In this document: positions 40,941 through 51,389 of the stretch, in pieces
Numbering within the stretch: position 1 is the stretch's first letter
Layout of the letters: every line of letters begins with the position of its first letter
NCBI GenBank assembly: GCA_947491985.1
Contig: CANLLR010000019.1
Coordinates: 1-54,121 of the forward strand
Length of the DNA: 54,121 nucleotides
DNA from: Flavobacteriaceae bacterium
GTDB lineage: Bacteria > Bacteroidota > Bacteroidia > Flavobacteriales > Flavobacteriaceae
Reading direction: 5' to 3'
The notes under the pieces: generated by a model
Told to the model about the DNA's origin: nothing
Seen by the model: the letters and a program-made list of their open reading frames with translations, nothing else
Databases searched by the model: none
Translations under genes and position numbers: made by a program

Positions 40941-43244
40941 ATGAAAAAGTACCGATTGCTCTTTATAATTTCTGTTTTTTACACTTCAGTGTCGTCCATA
41001 ATTGCCCAAAATATTGTAGTTGATGATACCTATACAGCGCAACAATTAGTACAAAATGTATTGGTAAATAGCACTTGTGCCAATGTTACCAATTTTTCTG
41101 TAAGTGGCGATACATTTAGTGGAAATGCTAAAAGTTATGGTTATTTTAGTTATTCCGGTAGTGCGTTTCCGTTTTCAAGCGGTATCGTTTTAAGTACATC
41201 CAGAGCCACACGAACCCAAGGTCCGAATAGCGATTTAATCGATGAAGGCAATATTAATTGGTTGGGTGATGCCGATTTGGAGCAAGCGTTGGCTGTATCG
41301 GGTACTTTTAATGCTACCGTATTAGAATTTGATTTTACACCGCTCACCGATAAAATAAGTTTTGATTATCTTTTTGCTTCTGAAGAATATCAGGGAACTG
41401 CGCCTTGTAGGTATTCGGATGGTTTTGCTTTTCTATTAAAACCAGTTGGAAGCACTGCTCCGTACCAAAACTTAGCGTTAATTCCGAATACTACTACTCC
41501 AGTAAAAGTGACTTCTGTTCATCCGCTTATACCCGAAAATAATGGTTGTGCAGCTGAAAATGAAACCTATTTTGGCAGTTACAATCCGACCACATATCCA
41601 ATCAATTTTAATGGACAGACGTTGGTGATGACAGCAAAAGCTACAGTTATTCCTGGTCAAACGTATCACATCAAATTAGTAATTGCCGATGAAGAAAACA
41701 TTCGCTATGATTCGGCTATTTTTTTAGACGGCGGAAGTTTTAATGTAGGCGTCGATTTGGGTGCTGACCGATTGATTGCTACCAACAATCCGATTTGTTT
41801 TGGAGATACTTTAACACTAGATGCAACCTTAGCAGGATCTAATTCGTACCAATGGTTTAAAAATGGTTTGCCAATTGGGGGCGCAACCAATCCGACTTAC
41901 ACAGTTTTTAACGCGGGGATTTATACTGTTGAAATCACTTTAAGTACCTCAACGTGCATAACAACAGGCGAAATTGAAATTGAATACAGTAATTTACCCC
42001 TACTTTCGAATCAAACCTTAGTGCAATGTGATCCTGATGGTAATGGCACAAGTGCTTTTAATTTAACACAATTAAATGCCACAATTACTGGTGGCAATGC
42101 GCAATTAGGAGCCGTTTCCTATTATACTTCATTGACCAACGCGCAATCATTAACCAATCCAATTACCAATCTTACAACTTTTCAGAGTTCCAGTGGAAAT
42201 CAAATTTTTGCAAGTGTTGCCAATTCTTTTGGTTGTCGGAATCAAGCTACTGTCGATTTGATTATTGCAAATAACCCAATAACTCCGCTTACTCCTATTC
42301 AGAAATGCGATACTGATGGTAATTTAGACGGAGTAACCAATTTCGATTGGAATACAGAAGTCACACCTAATGTCCTTCTTGGATTACCAACTGGTTTGGC
42401 AGTGGCTTATTATATATCGTCCAACGATGCACTTTCAGAAAGTAATCCGTTGCCTGCTAATTACACAACTACAACGCCGTTTCAGCAAACTATTTATGCT
42501 CGAATTACGAATGGTTCTGATTGTTATGGAATTATTTCGGTAGTACTTCAAGTTCTTGTTTTTGATCCACCTCAATTGCAAGACCAAACTATATACACCT
42601 GCAATGGAAATCCAATAAATTTATCCGTTCCAAACAATTATGCCAGTTATACTTGGTTGAATGGAGCGACTACAAATACAATTACTGCGACACAACCTGG
42701 AATCTATTCGGTTGTGGCAACTAACGCTTTTGGATGTCAAAAAACCAAAACTTTTACAGTTATAGATTCTGAAGTGGCGAACATAATGAGTATCGAAATA
42801 AACGATTTTAATAACGAAAACAATACTGTTATAATCAACATAAACGGAAATGGCAGCTATGAATTTTCTTTAGATGGTGACATATATCAAGACAGTCCCG
42901 TTTTTACTAATGTAACACCCAACATTTACCTAGTATATGTAAAAGATAAAAGAGGATGTGGAATAATTACCAAACAAATAGTAGTCCTAGATTATCCTCG
43001 ATTTTTTACGCCAAATGGAGATGGCATTAATGATGTTTGGTATATAAAAAATATTATAAACCAACCAAACACTTCGATAGCCATATACGATCGGTACGGA
43101 AAGTTAGTTTACAGCTTTAATGAAAAGCAAAATGGTTGGAATGGAAAATCGAACGCAACCGATGTATTTGCTTCCGACTATTGGTTTGTTATTGAATTTC
43201 CCAACAAAAAAATCGTTAAAGGACATTTTTCACTAAAAAGATAA
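40941..43244 (+). CDS. Type B T9SS surface protein with choice-of-anchor L domain
   Basis: A 767-aa secreted protein. A signal peptide (KKYRLLFIISVFYTSVSSII...AQ) is followed by a choice-of-anchor L domain (about 20-265: YTAQQLVQNVLVNSTC, FPFSSGIVLSTS, FEFDYLFASEEYQG-like block). One Ig-like/PKD-like region (about 285-350) and two repeats starting with QCDPDGNGTSAF and KCDTDGNLDGVTNF follow. The last 84 residues (683-767) are the CHU_C gliding-associated domain, RFFTPNGDGINDVWY ... DRYGKLVYSF ... VKGHFSLKR, the type B sorting signal for the type IX secretion system. It should be exported to the surface or medium. It is 25 bases before a second such gene. Confidence 0.93.
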   Translation: MKKYRLLFIISVFYTSVSSIIAQNIVVDDTYTAQQLVQNVLVNSTCANVTNFSVSGDTFSGNAKSYGYFSYSGSAFPFSSGIVLSTSRATRTQGPNSDLIDEGNINWLGDADLEQALAVSGTFNATVLEFDFTPLTDKISFDYLFASEEYQGTAPCRYSDGFAFLLKPVGSTAPYQNLALIPNTTTPVKVTSVHPLIPENNGCAAENETYFGSYNPTTYPINFNGQTLVMTAKATVIPGQTYHIKLVIADEENIRYDSAIFLDGGSFNVGVDLGADRLIATNNPICFGDTLTLDATLAGSNSYQWFKNGLPIGGATNPTYTVFNAGIYTVEITLSTSTCITTGEIEIEYSNLPLLSNQTLVQCDPDGNGTSAFNLTQLNATITGGNAQLGAVSYYTSLTNAQSLTNPITNLTTFQSSSGNQIFASVANSFGCRNQATVDLIIANNPITPLTPIQKCDTDGNLDGVTNFDWNTEVTPNVLLGLPTGLAVAYYISSNDALSESNPLPANYTTTTPFQQTIYARITNGSDCYGIISVVLQVLVFDPPQLQDQTIYTCNGNPINLSVPNNYASYTWLNGATTNTITATQPGIYSVVATNAFGCQKTKTFTVIDSEVANIMSIEINDFNNENNTVIININGNGSYEFSLDGDIYQDSPVFTNVTPNIYLVYVKDKRGCGIITKQIVVLDYPRFFTPNGDGINDVWYIKNIINQPNTSIAIYDRYGKLVYSFNEKQNGWNGKSNATDVFASDYWFVIEFPNKKIVKGHFSLKR

Positions 43245-43268
43245 TTGTTTTTTTACTATTTTTAGCGA

Positions 43269-46200
43269 ATGAAATTGAAATTACTTTTTTTATTTGCAAC
43301 ATTAATACTATCTATAAATAGCTATTCGCAATTTAGCAAAACCCATTATATTCCGCCATTATCCAATTCGGATAGTCAGGATCCATTAGAACAATACATT
43401 TATATTTCTTGTCCTAGCACCACACCCATTAGTTTCCAAATTCAAGAAATTGGTGGAACAACCATTAATGGAACGGTTAGTAGAGATACTCCCTTTGTTC
43501 ATTTAATTGGCAATGGTCCAGACACCCAACTGCTTGTCACTAGAACCGATGTAAATAGTATTAAAAATAATAAAGGTTTCATTGTTCAAGCTCAAGACTT
43601 AGTATATGTTAATGTTCGATTAACGGCGACTCAAAGTTTTCAAGCTGGAGGTTTGGTTTCGAAAGGAAGTGCCGCTCTTGGAACGGTATTCAGAATTGGA
43701 GCTTTTGTTAATACGGGTATCCCAGCTACTAGCAACAATCACTATACTTTTGCATCAATTTTAGCCACTGAAAACAACACAACAATTTCTTTTAACGATG
43801 TAAAAGTAGGTGTCGATTTAATTAACAATTCAGCAGCAGGAAATACGCCAGGAAACATCGTTTTGAATGCTGGAGAAAGTTTTGTTATGGCTGTTGAGGG
43901 TCCGAATGACGCCAACAGAGACGGTTTGATTGGAGCTTCCATCACATCAGACAAACCTATCGCTGTGAACTGTGGTTCATTTGCCGGAACTAATGGTACT
44001 TCTAACAATCTCGATTTGGGAATGGATCAAATTGTATCGACAGAAAGAACGGGCACCGAATACATTTTCATAAAAGGATCTGGTTTGGATGTCACCGAAA
44101 GACCTTTAATTGTTGCCAATGAAAATGCTACCGACGTTTTTTTAAATGGAAGTGCTACTCCAACAATAACATTAGCAGCGGGACAATATTTGGCTTTAAG
44201 CGGTACTGATTTTTCGGTTAATGGCAATTTGTATGTACGGACTTCCAAAAATGTCTTTGCCTATCAAGGTATTGGTGGTTCTACTAATCAGGCCAATCAG
44301 AACATGCATTTTGTTCCGCCATTGAGTTGTCAAACGCCAAAATCGATCAATAATATTCCGCTTATAAATGAAGTGGGTAATTTAACTAATTTTATTGGGA
44401 CTGTTTGTGTGGTGACTAAAACAGGAGCTACTTTAACATTTATTATTAATGGTGTTTCTTATACATTAACTACTTTACCTGGCGGTATTAATGTTAGTGG
44501 ACCTCTGGGTGTGTCTGGAAATCCTGGTTTTGTTACATACACTTTTCAAGGATTAACAGGTAATATTTCAGTTTTTTCAACAGAACAAGTATATCTATCC
44601 TATTATGGTTCAAGTGGGGCGGCAACGTATGGTGGTTTTTATTCGGGATTTACCTTTCAACCTGAAATCGTATTTCAACCTATAGTGGCGAGTCAATCCA
44701 ATTGTATTCCGAATGTAAATTTAGAAGTGAATACCATCAGTAATTTTGATGTATTTCAATGGTATTTTAATGGCAATCCTATTCCGGGCGCCACTACCAA
44801 TATTTACGCTCCAACACAACCTGGTTATTATAAAATAAAAGCTTCTTTGACGGCTTGTGGCATTGATTTTTTTTCAGATGAGATTCCGGTAAGTTCTTGT
44901 CCTACAGATTACGACAATGATACTATCAATGATAATATAGATTTAGATTTGGATAATGATGGGATAACCAATTGTGCCGAATCGTATGGAAATCAAAACA
45001 TACCACTTACCAATCTTGCAGCAGGAACTGTTGCTGTTGGCACCTATTCCAACTCATTTACAGGTATCGTATCAACCTCAGTTGTTGCTAGTCCGATTCC
45101 ATTCGCAGGAAACCCAGACGGAAGTTTTGTTTCTGAAGTCCCACCTGGAAAAACAAATTGGGTTAAATACGAAATGACTTTCACCCAACCCATGTCGATT
45201 GGTTTAGAATATGTAAGTACAGCAAATGCCAGCGACTTATTAAATGCGGATGCACAATACGTGATCAATTCACCCATTAATAAGACTATTACATTGTTAA
45301 ATCCGGGTAATCAACTTTTAGTGGATACCAATTATGATGGAATATACGAAAGTGGAATTACAGAGTATTCTTCATTTGAAATTCGTTTTAGACTAAATAG
45401 CATTACACCATTAACAGCAGGAACTGGTACGTTTAAATTTTTAACTAACCAATCGTCTACCATAAGTTTTACACATAAAAACTTATTAGACAGCACAGGA
45501 AACAAATCGACTTTAAAATTTTATGCTACTTGCGTTCCAAAAGATTCGGATAACGATGGTGTGCCCGATCAATACGATTACGATAGTGACAATGATGGAA
45601 TTTTAGACGTTATCGAATCACAAGGCACGCCGTTTACAGCGCTTTCTAATACTGACACAAATCAAGATGGAATTGACGATATTTTTGGAGCCACATTTGT
45701 CATCGCTGATTCTGACAATGACGGTGTTCCTGATTATTTAGATTTGGATAGTGATAATGATGGTATTTACGATTTAGTTGAAGCAGGACATAATGCACCA
45801 GACATAAATACTGATGGTTATATTGACGGAACAAATTTCGGCAGTAACGGCATATCGAATGGAATTCAAACGGCTCCTAATAGTGGAGTTTTGAATTTTA
45901 CTCTTTCTAATACCGATGCAGATACAATTAACAATTATTTGGATTTAGATAGTGATGGTGATGGTTGCAACGATGTTATTGAAGCTGGATTTACTGATAC
46001 TAATTTGGATGGATTGTTGGGGAATACGGCACCGCCTACAATCAATAGTAACGGAATAGTAACAAGTGGCGTTGGCTATACTACTCCAAATTCAAATTAT
46101 ACAACGTCAGCACCCATATCAATTACAACACAACCGCAGAATGTGGTGACATGCGAATTACAAAGTGCCACTTTTACCTTAACAACAAATACTGTAAATG

Positions 46201-48329
46201 GCTACCAATGGCAAGTATCGACAAATGGGGGCGCAACTTGGACCAATTTAACCAACAACGCAACCTATTCAGGTGTTACTAACGTTTCATTGACAGTATC
46301 AAATGTAACTCCAACCATGAATGGTTATCAATACCGCGTATTTTTGAGTAAAAATGGCAATTCCTGTGGCTTGTTCTCTACTGCTGGGATTTTAACTACT
46401 TATGCACTTCCTGTTGTAACTACTCCTGTAAATTTAGTACAATGTGATAACGATACTGACGGAATTTCAATTGTGAATCTAACTGTGAAAAATGATTTCA
46501 TTTCGTCTAATTATCTGAACGAAACTTTCACTTATTACACTACACTAGCGGGAGCTACAAATCAAATTGCAAGTACTTTAATTGCAAACCCGATTGCCTA
46601 CACTACTGCATCGACAACCATTTATGTTAGAGTTGTAAATAGCAATGGCTGCTTTAGAGTTGCGCAATTGAATGTAATAGTATCTGTGACACAAATTCCT
46701 CCAGGAACGATATTTCCATTTTTCACATGTGACGATTTTATCGATGTAATAAACAATGATTATGATGGCATCTCATTATTTGATTTTAGTTCGGTTACAC
46801 CTGCCATTCAAGCGCTTTTACCAACTACTGCTGTATACATAATTAAATATTACCGCAATCAAATTGACGCCTTAGCGGAACTGAACGAAATTACGAACCT
46901 AAACAATTATCGCAATATTGGTTCGCCCAATCAACAAGATATTTGGGTCCGAGTTGATAGTACTATTGACAATGCATGTTATGGCTTAGGTCCTTATGTA
47001 CGTCTTACTGTAGAAGCTTTGCCTATTGCCCATGGGTTAAATACGACCAATATTGTAAGAAATTGTGACGATGACCAAGATGGTATTTTAGCTTTTAATA
47101 CAGCTACTATTCAGTCATCAATTTTAAATGGCCAAACCAATGTAAGCGTTACTTATACTGATAGTTTAGGAAACGCATTACCGAGTCCGTTGCCCAATCC
47201 GTTTTCTGTTACCAATCAAATTACGATAACTGCACGGGTGACCAACAATTCGACACAAGCAGCAAATGGCCCATGTTTTGATGAAGTTACATTTCAGTTA
47301 TTGGTAGATGACTTGCCAGAAGCTTTTCCTGTTAGCGTGGGAAGTCTAACGGTTTGTGATGATGAAGCCATTCCGGCCAATCAAAATGGTGTGTATGCGT
47401 TTAACACGGGAACGATTCAAAATCAAATTCTAAATGGGCAAAACAATGTTGTTGTCACTTATACTTTGGCAAATGGTGCCGTTTTAAATCAGCTACCCAA
47501 TCCATTTATTACAGCAACACAAAATGTTTTGGTTACGGTTAGCAATCCTTTGAATACGATTTGTACAGCAACGACAGTATTGAACTTTGTAGTGAATCCA
47601 CTACCTAATATTGATTTGACCGATCAAGAATTGGTGTGTACCAATTTGCCTACTTTTTTGGTTCCGATTAATGCCGGAATTATTGGTGGTGTGCCGAGTT
47701 CGGCCTATTTATACCAATGGTATTTGAATGGAAATCTATTGCCTGGCGCGACAAGCTATACATTGAATGTTAACACAGATGGAGTGTACACAGTTGAAGT
47801 AACTACAACACAAGGCTGTTCAAGAACCCGAACAGTGACTGTAGTAGCCTCTGAAATTGGAACCATTGAGCAAATAGTTGTTGTTGATTTAACAGACAAT
47901 AATACCGTAGAAGTCATTGTTTCGGGAATAGGTGATTACATTTATGCAATTGATAGTGGTATTTTTCAAACCTCTAATTTCTTTAGTAATGTTGCGATGG
48001 GATTTCATACGATAACAGTTCAAGATGCCAATGGTTGTGGCAGTGTAACGCAACAAATTGCTGTTTTAGGAATACCTGCTTACTTCACGCCCAATGGAGA
48101 TGGAATTCATGATACATGGAACATTAAAGGCGTTACCACCAATTTATATTCAAAATCAACGGTGCAAGTTTTTGATCGTTATGGTAAATTGTTGAAACAA
48201 TTTTCGGCTACCAGTCAGGGTTGGGATGGCACGTACAACGGTCAATTGGCGATTGCCGATGATTATTGGTATGTAATTCAATTGCAAGACGGACGTAGTG
48301 TAAAAGGGCATTTTGCTTTAAAACGATAA
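43269..48329 (+). CDS. Giant type B T9SS surface protein with IgGFc-like and TSP3 domains
   Basis: A 1686-aa secreted protein. After a signal peptide (KLKLLFLFATLILSINSYSQ), residues about 25-470 form an IgGFc-binding-like N-terminal domain (AFVNTGIPATSNNHYTFASI, PIAVNCGSFAGTNG). An Ig-like module follows. Ca-binding thrombospondin-3 style loops of D-x-D-N-D-G-x-x-D type occur near 547-570, 756-785, 812-842 and 890-907. A second Ig-like region and several repeats headed by CD(N/D)D(T/Q)DG lead to the CHU_C domain at 1600-1686 (AYFTPNGDGIHDTW ... FDRYGKLLKQF ... VKGHFALKR). It is probably an adhesin or matrix protein of the outer surface. No SprF/PorP-like partner gene is adjacent. Confidence 0.93.
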   Translation: MKLKLLFLFATLILSINSYSQFSKTHYIPPLSNSDSQDPLEQYIYISCPSTTPISFQIQEIGGTTINGTVSRDTPFVHLIGNGPDTQLLVTRTDVNSIKNNKGFIVQAQDLVYVNVRLTATQSFQAGGLVSKGSAALGTVFRIGAFVNTGIPATSNNHYTFASILATENNTTISFNDVKVGVDLINNSAAGNTPGNIVLNAGESFVMAVEGPNDANRDGLIGASITSDKPIAVNCGSFAGTNGTSNNLDLGMDQIVSTERTGTEYIFIKGSGLDVTERPLIVANENATDVFLNGSATPTITLAAGQYLALSGTDFSVNGNLYVRTSKNVFAYQGIGGSTNQANQNMHFVPPLSCQTPKSINNIPLINEVGNLTNFIGTVCVVTKTGATLTFIINGVSYTLTTLPGGINVSGPLGVSGNPGFVTYTFQGLTGNISVFSTEQVYLSYYGSSGAATYGGFYSGFTFQPEIVFQPIVASQSNCIPNVNLEVNTISNFDVFQWYFNGNPIPGATTNIYAPTQPGYYKIKASLTACGIDFFSDEIPVSSCPTDYDNDTINDNIDLDLDNDGITNCAESYGNQNIPLTNLAAGTVAVGTYSNSFTGIVSTSVVASPIPFAGNPDGSFVSEVPPGKTNWVKYEMTFTQPMSIGLEYVSTANASDLLNADAQYVINSPINKTITLLNPGNQLLVDTNYDGIYESGITEYSSFEIRFRLNSITPLTAGTGTFKFLTNQSSTISFTHKNLLDSTGNKSTLKFYATCVPKDSDNDGVPDQYDYDSDNDGILDVIESQGTPFTALSNTDTNQDGIDDIFGATFVIADSDNDGVPDYLDLDSDNDGIYDLVEAGHNAPDINTDGYIDGTNFGSNGISNGIQTAPNSGVLNFTLSNTDADTINNYLDLDSDGDGCNDVIEAGFTDTNLDGLLGNTAPPTINSNGIVTSGVGYTTPNSNYTTSAPISITTQPQNVVTCELQSATFTLTTNTVNGYQWQVSTNGGATWTNLTNNATYSGVTNVSLTVSNVTPTMNGYQYRVFLSKNGNSCGLFSTAGILTTYALPVVTTPVNLVQCDNDTDGISIVNLTVKNDFISSNYLNETFTYYTTLAGATNQIASTLIANPIAYTTASTTIYVRVVNSNGCFRVAQLNVIVSVTQIPPGTIFPFFTCDDFIDVINNDYDGISLFDFSSVTPAIQALLPTTAVYIIKYYRNQIDALAELNEITNLNNYRNIGSPNQQDIWVRVDSTIDNACYGLGPYVRLTVEALPIAHGLNTTNIVRNCDDDQDGILAFNTATIQSSILNGQTNVSVTYTDSLGNALPSPLPNPFSVTNQITITARVTNNSTQAANGPCFDEVTFQLLVDDLPEAFPVSVGSLTVCDDEAIPANQNGVYAFNTGTIQNQILNGQNNVVVTYTLANGAVLNQLPNPFITATQNVLVTVSNPLNTICTATTVLNFVVNPLPNIDLTDQELVCTNLPTFLVPINAGIIGGVPSSAYLYQWYLNGNLLPGATSYTLNVNTDGVYTVEVTTTQGCSRTRTVTVVASEIGTIEQIVVVDLTDNNTVEVIVSGIGDYIYAIDSGIFQTSNFFSNVAMGFHTITVQDANGCGSVTQQIAVLGIPAYFTPNGDGIHDTWNIKGVTTNLYSKSTVQVFDRYGKLLKQFSATSQGWDGTYNGQLAIADDYWYVIQLQDGRSVKGHFALKR

Positions 48330-48379
48330 ATGATAGATACAAGTAGTAGCAATTTCGGAACTAACAATCATAAAATTAT

Positions 48380-49174
48380 ATGATAACTAAAGAGTGCCTA
48401 AATTGTGGAACTAAATTAACAGACAAATATTGTTCGGGTTGCGGACAACTCGCCGACATACACCGCATTACTTTTAAAAATTTTATTTTTAACGATGTAT
48501 TACATGGTACATTCCATATTGAAAGAGGAATATTATTTACAGCTAAAGAGTCATTAACACGCCCCGGAAAAGCAGCGCTTGATTATATTTCAGGAAAGAG
48601 AAAGCGGTATTACAATGTGTTTTACTTAATTTTAATAACCATCGCTTTAATGTTGTTTACGCGTCATGTAACGGATTGGTTTGCAAGTAAAGATCAAGTT
48701 GAAGAAGTTATTCAAGCGAAAACCTACATTAATGAAGCCAGCCAAAAAATCGACGAACTGTTAAAGCAAAAAAATAAAATTATAATTTTTCTTTTCGTTC
48801 CGTTTGGTGCAGTAAACAGTTTTATTTTGTTTAGAAGAAAAAAATTAAATCTGAGCGAACATTCAATAATTGCAGGAATGATATTGCTGGGCGTTTTATT
48901 ACTATCTACCTTCTCCAATATTCTTTTTTGGTTTAAACTAGTACATCAAATTGGTATGGTTATTAGCATATTGATAACTGCTCTTATCATTATATACATT
49001 GGTTTTGGATATTGTAATGCTTTTGGCTCTGAGTATACAAAGTTAGGAATTGCATACAGAATCTTGCTATTTTATGCTTTGCTTTGTTTGGAGATATTGC
49101 TTTTGACTTTTATTTTAGTTGGAATTTTTACCCATTGGGAATTCGGAGAATTTCAAATTACTCCTTTTGGTTGA
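48380..49174 (+). CDS. DUF3667 membrane protein
   Basis: A 264-aa protein. The N-terminus is a zinc ribbon (CLNCGTKLTDKYCSGCGQ), the opening of the DUF3667 family, then DVLHGTFHIERGILFTAKES and RPGKAALDYISGKRKRYYNV. About five membrane spans fill the second half. Function is unknown. It lies 50 bases after the giant surface protein, so it may be co-transcribed with it, but no functional link is established. Confidence 0.9.
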   Translation: MITKECLNCGTKLTDKYCSGCGQLADIHRITFKNFIFNDVLHGTFHIERGILFTAKESLTRPGKAALDYISGKRKRYYNVFYLILITIALMLFTRHVTDWFASKDQVEEVIQAKTYINEASQKIDELLKQKNKIIIFLFVPFGAVNSFILFRRKKLNLSEHSIIAGMILLGVLLLSTFSNILFWFKLVHQIGMVISILITALIIIYIGFGYCNAFGSEYTKLGIAYRILLFYALLCLEILLLTFILVGIFTHWEFGEFQITPFG

Positions 49175-49232
49175 TTTGTTCAAAAGTAATTTGTGCTGCA
49201 AAAGATTATTTCGCTGTGAAACGATATACCAC

Positions 49233-49374
49233 TAGCCCAGATGGCAGTGAAAAGCCTTTTGAAATGGAAAACCATTTTTGTAGGTTTTAAAAAGCGACCA
49301 ACGGAAGCTATTGTAAAACCGTACAAAAAGGTTTGAAATAAAAAAGCTTGGAACGCACAGTTGGAATAGCTTTC
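49233..49374. ncRNA. Candidate structured element, copy 2
   Basis: It starts TAGCCCAGATGGCA and ends GGAATAGCTTTC, like copy 1 at 34769. The middle is a different long hairpin: 49271-49289 pairs with 49314-49332 over 19 positions with two single-base bulges. It lies between two convergent genes, unlike copy 1, so a cis-regulatory role tied to one gene type is unlikely. Orientation and function are unknown. Confidence 0.5.
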
Positions 49375-49377
49375 AAT

Positions 49378-49408
49378 AAAAAAACCACCAATTTTCATTG
49401 ATGGTTTT
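49378..49408 (-). terminator. Terminator of typA
   Basis: AAAACCACCA (49381-49390) pairs with TGATGGTTTT (49399-49408) with one mismatch. On the minus strand the stem is followed by a run of seven T. It lies 23 bases past the typA stop codon. Confidence 0.75.
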
Positions 49409-49430
49409 GTATCATTAAAGGTAGGATAAC

Positions 49431-51227
49431 TTACACTTTGAAACGTTTTCTATCGTTTTCTGTCAGATAAATTTTACGCAAACGAATTGATTTTGGCGTT
49501 ACCTCAACGTATTCGTCTTTTTGAATGTACTCTAACGCTTCTTCTAATGAGAAGATAATTGGTGGAATAATTCGGGCTTTTTCATCATTTCCAGACGAAC
49601 GAACGTTGGATTGTTTTTTGGCTTTTGTAACGTTGATACTCATATCATCGCCACGTGAATTTTCTCCAATAACTTGACCTTCGTAGATTTCGTCATTTGG
49701 ATTCACGAAAAACTTACCTCGATCTTGTAATTTATCGATAGAATATGGAATTGCTTTTCCGTTTTCCATAGAAATTAAAGAACCATTGTTACGTCCTGGA
49801 ATTTCACCTTTGAACGGCTCATATCCAATAAAACGGTGCGCCATAATAGCTTCACCAGCTGTAGCAGTAAGCAATAAGTTACGCAATCCGATGATTCCAC
49901 GTGATGGAATATTGAATTTGATAATCATACGTTCGCCTTTGGCTTCCATGCTTAGCATTTCACCTTTACGGATGGTTACGAATTCTACCGCACGACCTGA
50001 AAGTGATTCTGGTAAATCGATTGTTAATTCTTCTATTGGCTCACATTTTTTACCGTCAATTTCTTTGATGATAACTTGAGGTTGACCAATTTGCAACTCA
50101 TACCCTTCTCTTCTCATGGTTTCAATAAGAACGGATAAGTGCAAAACACCACGTCCGAAAACCATAAATTTATCAGCAGAATCGGTATCACCTACTTTTA
50201 ACGCAAGGTTTTTCTCTAATTCTTTTGCCAAACGATCCTTGATGTGACGAGAGGTAACGAATTTGCCTTCTTTACCAAAGAAAGGCGAATCGTTAATGGT
50301 AAACAACATACTCATAGTTGGCTCGTCGATAGCGATGGTTTGCAAGGCTTCTGGGTTTTCAAAATCGGCGATAGTATCTCCAATTTCAAATCCTTCAACA
50401 CCAACAATAGCACAAATATCACCGGCTATAACTTCTAACACTTTTTTACGGCCTAAACCTTCAAAAGTGTGTAATTCTTTGATTCTTGATTTGAATACTT
50501 TACCATCTCTTTTCACTAAAGAGATTGGCATTCCTTCTTTAAGAACACCTCTTTCTAGACGACCAATCGCGATACGACCAGTGAATGAAGAGAAATCTAA
50601 AGAAGTAATCAACATTTGTGGTGTTCCTTCAGATACTTTAGGAGCAGGCACATTTTTGATTACCATATCTAATAATGGTTCGATGTTTTCGGTTTGGTTT
50701 CTGAAATCATCTGACATCCAATTGTGTTTTGCCGAACCATAAACTGTTGGAAAATCTAGTTGCCATTCTTCTGCACCCAATTCGAACATTAAGTCGAATA
50801 CTTTTTCGTGAACTTCTTCTGGAGTACAGTTTTCTTTGTCTACTTTATTAATAACTACGCAAGGTTTCAACCCTAAGTCGATGGCTTTTTGCAACACAAA
50901 ACGCGTTTGTGGCATTGGACCTTCAAAGGCATCTACTAAAAGACAAACACCATCAGCCATGTTCAATACACGCTCAACTTCACCACCAAAATCGGCGTGA
51001 CCAGGAGTATCGATAATGTTGATTTTGGTACCTTTATACATTACGGAAACGTTTTTCGAAGTAATTGTAATTCCACGCTCACGCTCTAAGTCGTTGTTGT
51101 CTAGAATTAAGTCACCTGTATTTTCGTTTTCACGGAAAAGTTGGCAATGGTACATGATTTTATCAACCAAAGTAGTTTTACCGTGATCAACGTGGGCAAT
51201 AATTGCAATGTTTCTAATAGATTCCAT
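49431..51227 (-). CDS. typA: Ribosome-associated GTPase TypA/BipA
   Basis: A 598-aa translational GTPase. The G1 loop is [10 protein letters not shown], switch I has RERGITI, G3 is [12 protein letters not shown], and G4 is NKVDKENC. Domains II, III, V and the BipA-specific C-terminal domain follow in order ([56 protein letters not shown]). It binds the ribosome, aids 50S assembly and low-temperature growth. A minus-strand -7 box TACCTTTG lies 20 bases upstream of the start. Confidence 0.97.
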   Translation of the reverse strand: MESIRNIAIIAHVDHGKTTLVDKIMYHCQLFRENENTGDLILDNNDLERERGITITSKNVSVMYKGTKINIIDTPGHADFGGEVERVLNMADGVCLLVDAFEGPMPQTRFVLQKAIDLGLKPCVVINKVDKENCTPEEVHEKVFDLMFELGAEEWQLDFPTVYGSAKHNWMSDDFRNQTENIEPLLDMVIKNVPAPKVSEGTPQMLITSLDFSSFTGRIAIGRLERGVLKEGMPISLVKRDGKVFKSRIKELHTFEGLGRKKVLEVIAGDICAIVGVEGFEIGDTIADFENPEALQTIAIDEPTMSMLFTINDSPFFGKEGKFVTSRHIKDRLAKELEKNLALKVGDTDSADKFMVFGRGVLHLSVLIETMRREGYELQIGQPQVIIKEIDGKKCEPIEELTIDLPESLSGRAVEFVTIRKGEMLSMEAKGERMIIKFNIPSRGIIGLRNLLLTATAGEAIMAHRFIGYEPFKGEIPGRNNGSLISMENGKAIPYSIDKLQDRGKFFVNPNDEIYEGQVIGENSRGDDMSINVTKAKKQSNVRSSGNDEKARIIPPIIFSLEEALEYIQKDEYVEVTPKSIRLRKIYLTENDRKRFKV

Positions 51228-51246
51228 CTGTTATTTTTAATGGGTG

Positions 51247-51254
51247 CAAAGGTA
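51247..51254 (-). promoter_or_regulatory. -7 box of typA
   Basis: On the minus strand the sequence reads TACCTTTG, 19 bases before the ATG at 51227. A -33 TTG at the usual distance is not evident. Confidence 0.45.
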
Positions 51255-51389
51255 CACTTTATTTCGATTAAAAAAACTGTAATAATAATACTTTACATTA
51301 TCGTAACGCAAACTATAGCTATAGCTATGAAAAATCATTTTTTTACTAAAAAAAATTGTTTTCATAAATTATTTTTTATTTTTGGAGTA

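Noticed and set aside
50263..50742. 159-codon open frame on the plus strand
   Set aside because: It is antisense to typA and has no family features; it is a shadow of that conserved gene.
51141..51389. Longer N-terminus of the PAS kinase
   Set aside because: It overlaps the typA 5' end and promoter and reads as non-protein sequence until the Met at 51390.
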